A stretch of DNA of 64,000 bases from Thermincola carboxydiphila (GTDB lineage Bacteria; Bacillota; Thermincolia; Thermincolales; UBA2595): contig JAENZJ010000010.1 in NCBI GenBank assembly GCA_016841325.1, forward strand, positions 48,023-112,022, given 5' to 3'. The notes beneath the pieces were generated by a model that had not been told where the DNA came from, searched no databases, and saw only the letters and a program-made list of their open reading frames with translations. Below are positions 63,946 through 64,000 of the stretch, piece after piece (position 1 is the first letter of the stretch; every line of letters begins with the position of its first letter). The translations under genes and the position numbers were made by a program.

Positions 63946-64000
63946 TGGAGCGGGTGATGGGAATCGAACCCACGCGACTAGCTTGGAAGGCTAGGGCTCT
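63946..64000 (-). tRNA. tRNA-Gly(UCC), cut by the window end
   Basis: The 3' two-thirds are present on the minus strand: anticodon TCC in CTTCCAA, T-loop GGTTCGATTCC, 3' acceptor strand CACCCGC, U discriminator and CCA. The acceptor 5' strand and most of the D arm lie beyond the window. Confidence 0.92.

Noticed and set aside
1..64000. CRISPR array, insertion sequence with transposase, or prophage
   Set aside because: No regularly spaced direct repeats, transposase, integrase or phage structural genes were found in the window.

Overview
The window looks like a chromosome segment from an anaerobic, endospore-forming member of the Clostridia, most likely Peptococcaceae-like. Reasons: germinant-receptor genes, a Spo0B-like protein, SpoIVFA/SpoIVFB, LonB, an NADH-linked iron-sulfur module of hydrogenase type next to Rex, a T-box upstream of valS, MinE together with MinD, and gene order that matches the Bacillus subtilis tig-clpX-lonB-lonA-engB / valS-folC-spoIIB-maf-radC-mre-min-spoIVF-rplU-prp-rpmA-spo0B-obg backbone. 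The genus cannot be named from sequence alone. Almost all backbone genes are on the minus strand, so the cluster reads from right to left.

Layout, left to right. 18-1933: obg and a Spo0B-like gene. 2025-7390: germinant-receptor operon with two B subunits, A, C and a small two-helix protein; the first B gene has an in-frame TGA. 7438-9013: fixX/fixC-like pair. 9110-10225: rpmA, prp, rplU with leader and promoter. 10322-13105: accessory genes (DUF2935, PrcB-like lipoprotein, hydrolase, four-helix membrane protein). 13112-17391: RNase G and two radical-SAM-linked genes. 17481-20428: spoIVFB, spoIVFA, rodA. 20576-28400: minE, minD, an N-domain-less minC, mrdA, mreD, mreC, mreB, radC, maf. 28492-32189: HndB/HndC/HndA-like subunits and Rex. 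32256-33086: SPOR-domain protein in the SpoIIB position. 33246-36980: large secreted LVIVD beta-propeller protein. 37547-41957: folC and valS with T-box. 42168-45463: chemoreceptor, TIGR04086-like membrane protein, cation exchanger. 45632-54875: engB, lonA, lonB, an unknown membrane protein, clpX, clpP, tig. 55057-58700: tRNA-Gly, a GT39-like transferase and a phosphatase-like membrane protein. 58968-62064: a lipoprotein solute-binding protein and a membrane-anchored LuxR-type regulator. 62225-64000: tRNA-Leu, an AtpI-like gene with a shifted start, and a tRNA cluster (Lys, Gln, His, Arg, Gly).

The backbone links ribosome and GTPase functions, cell-shape and division machinery, sporulation proteolysis and ATP-dependent protein quality control. 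Accessory genes sit at the joints of this conserved order. The most unusual items are: a 106-bp structured repeat present twice (37388-37493 and 62087-62192), both times abutting a minus-strand terminator and beside an accessory gene; the solute-binding protein/membrane LuxR pair; the interrupted germinant-receptor B gene; a MinC lacking its FtsZ-inhibitory domain; and an AtpI-like gene whose start is out of frame by one base behind a structured leader.
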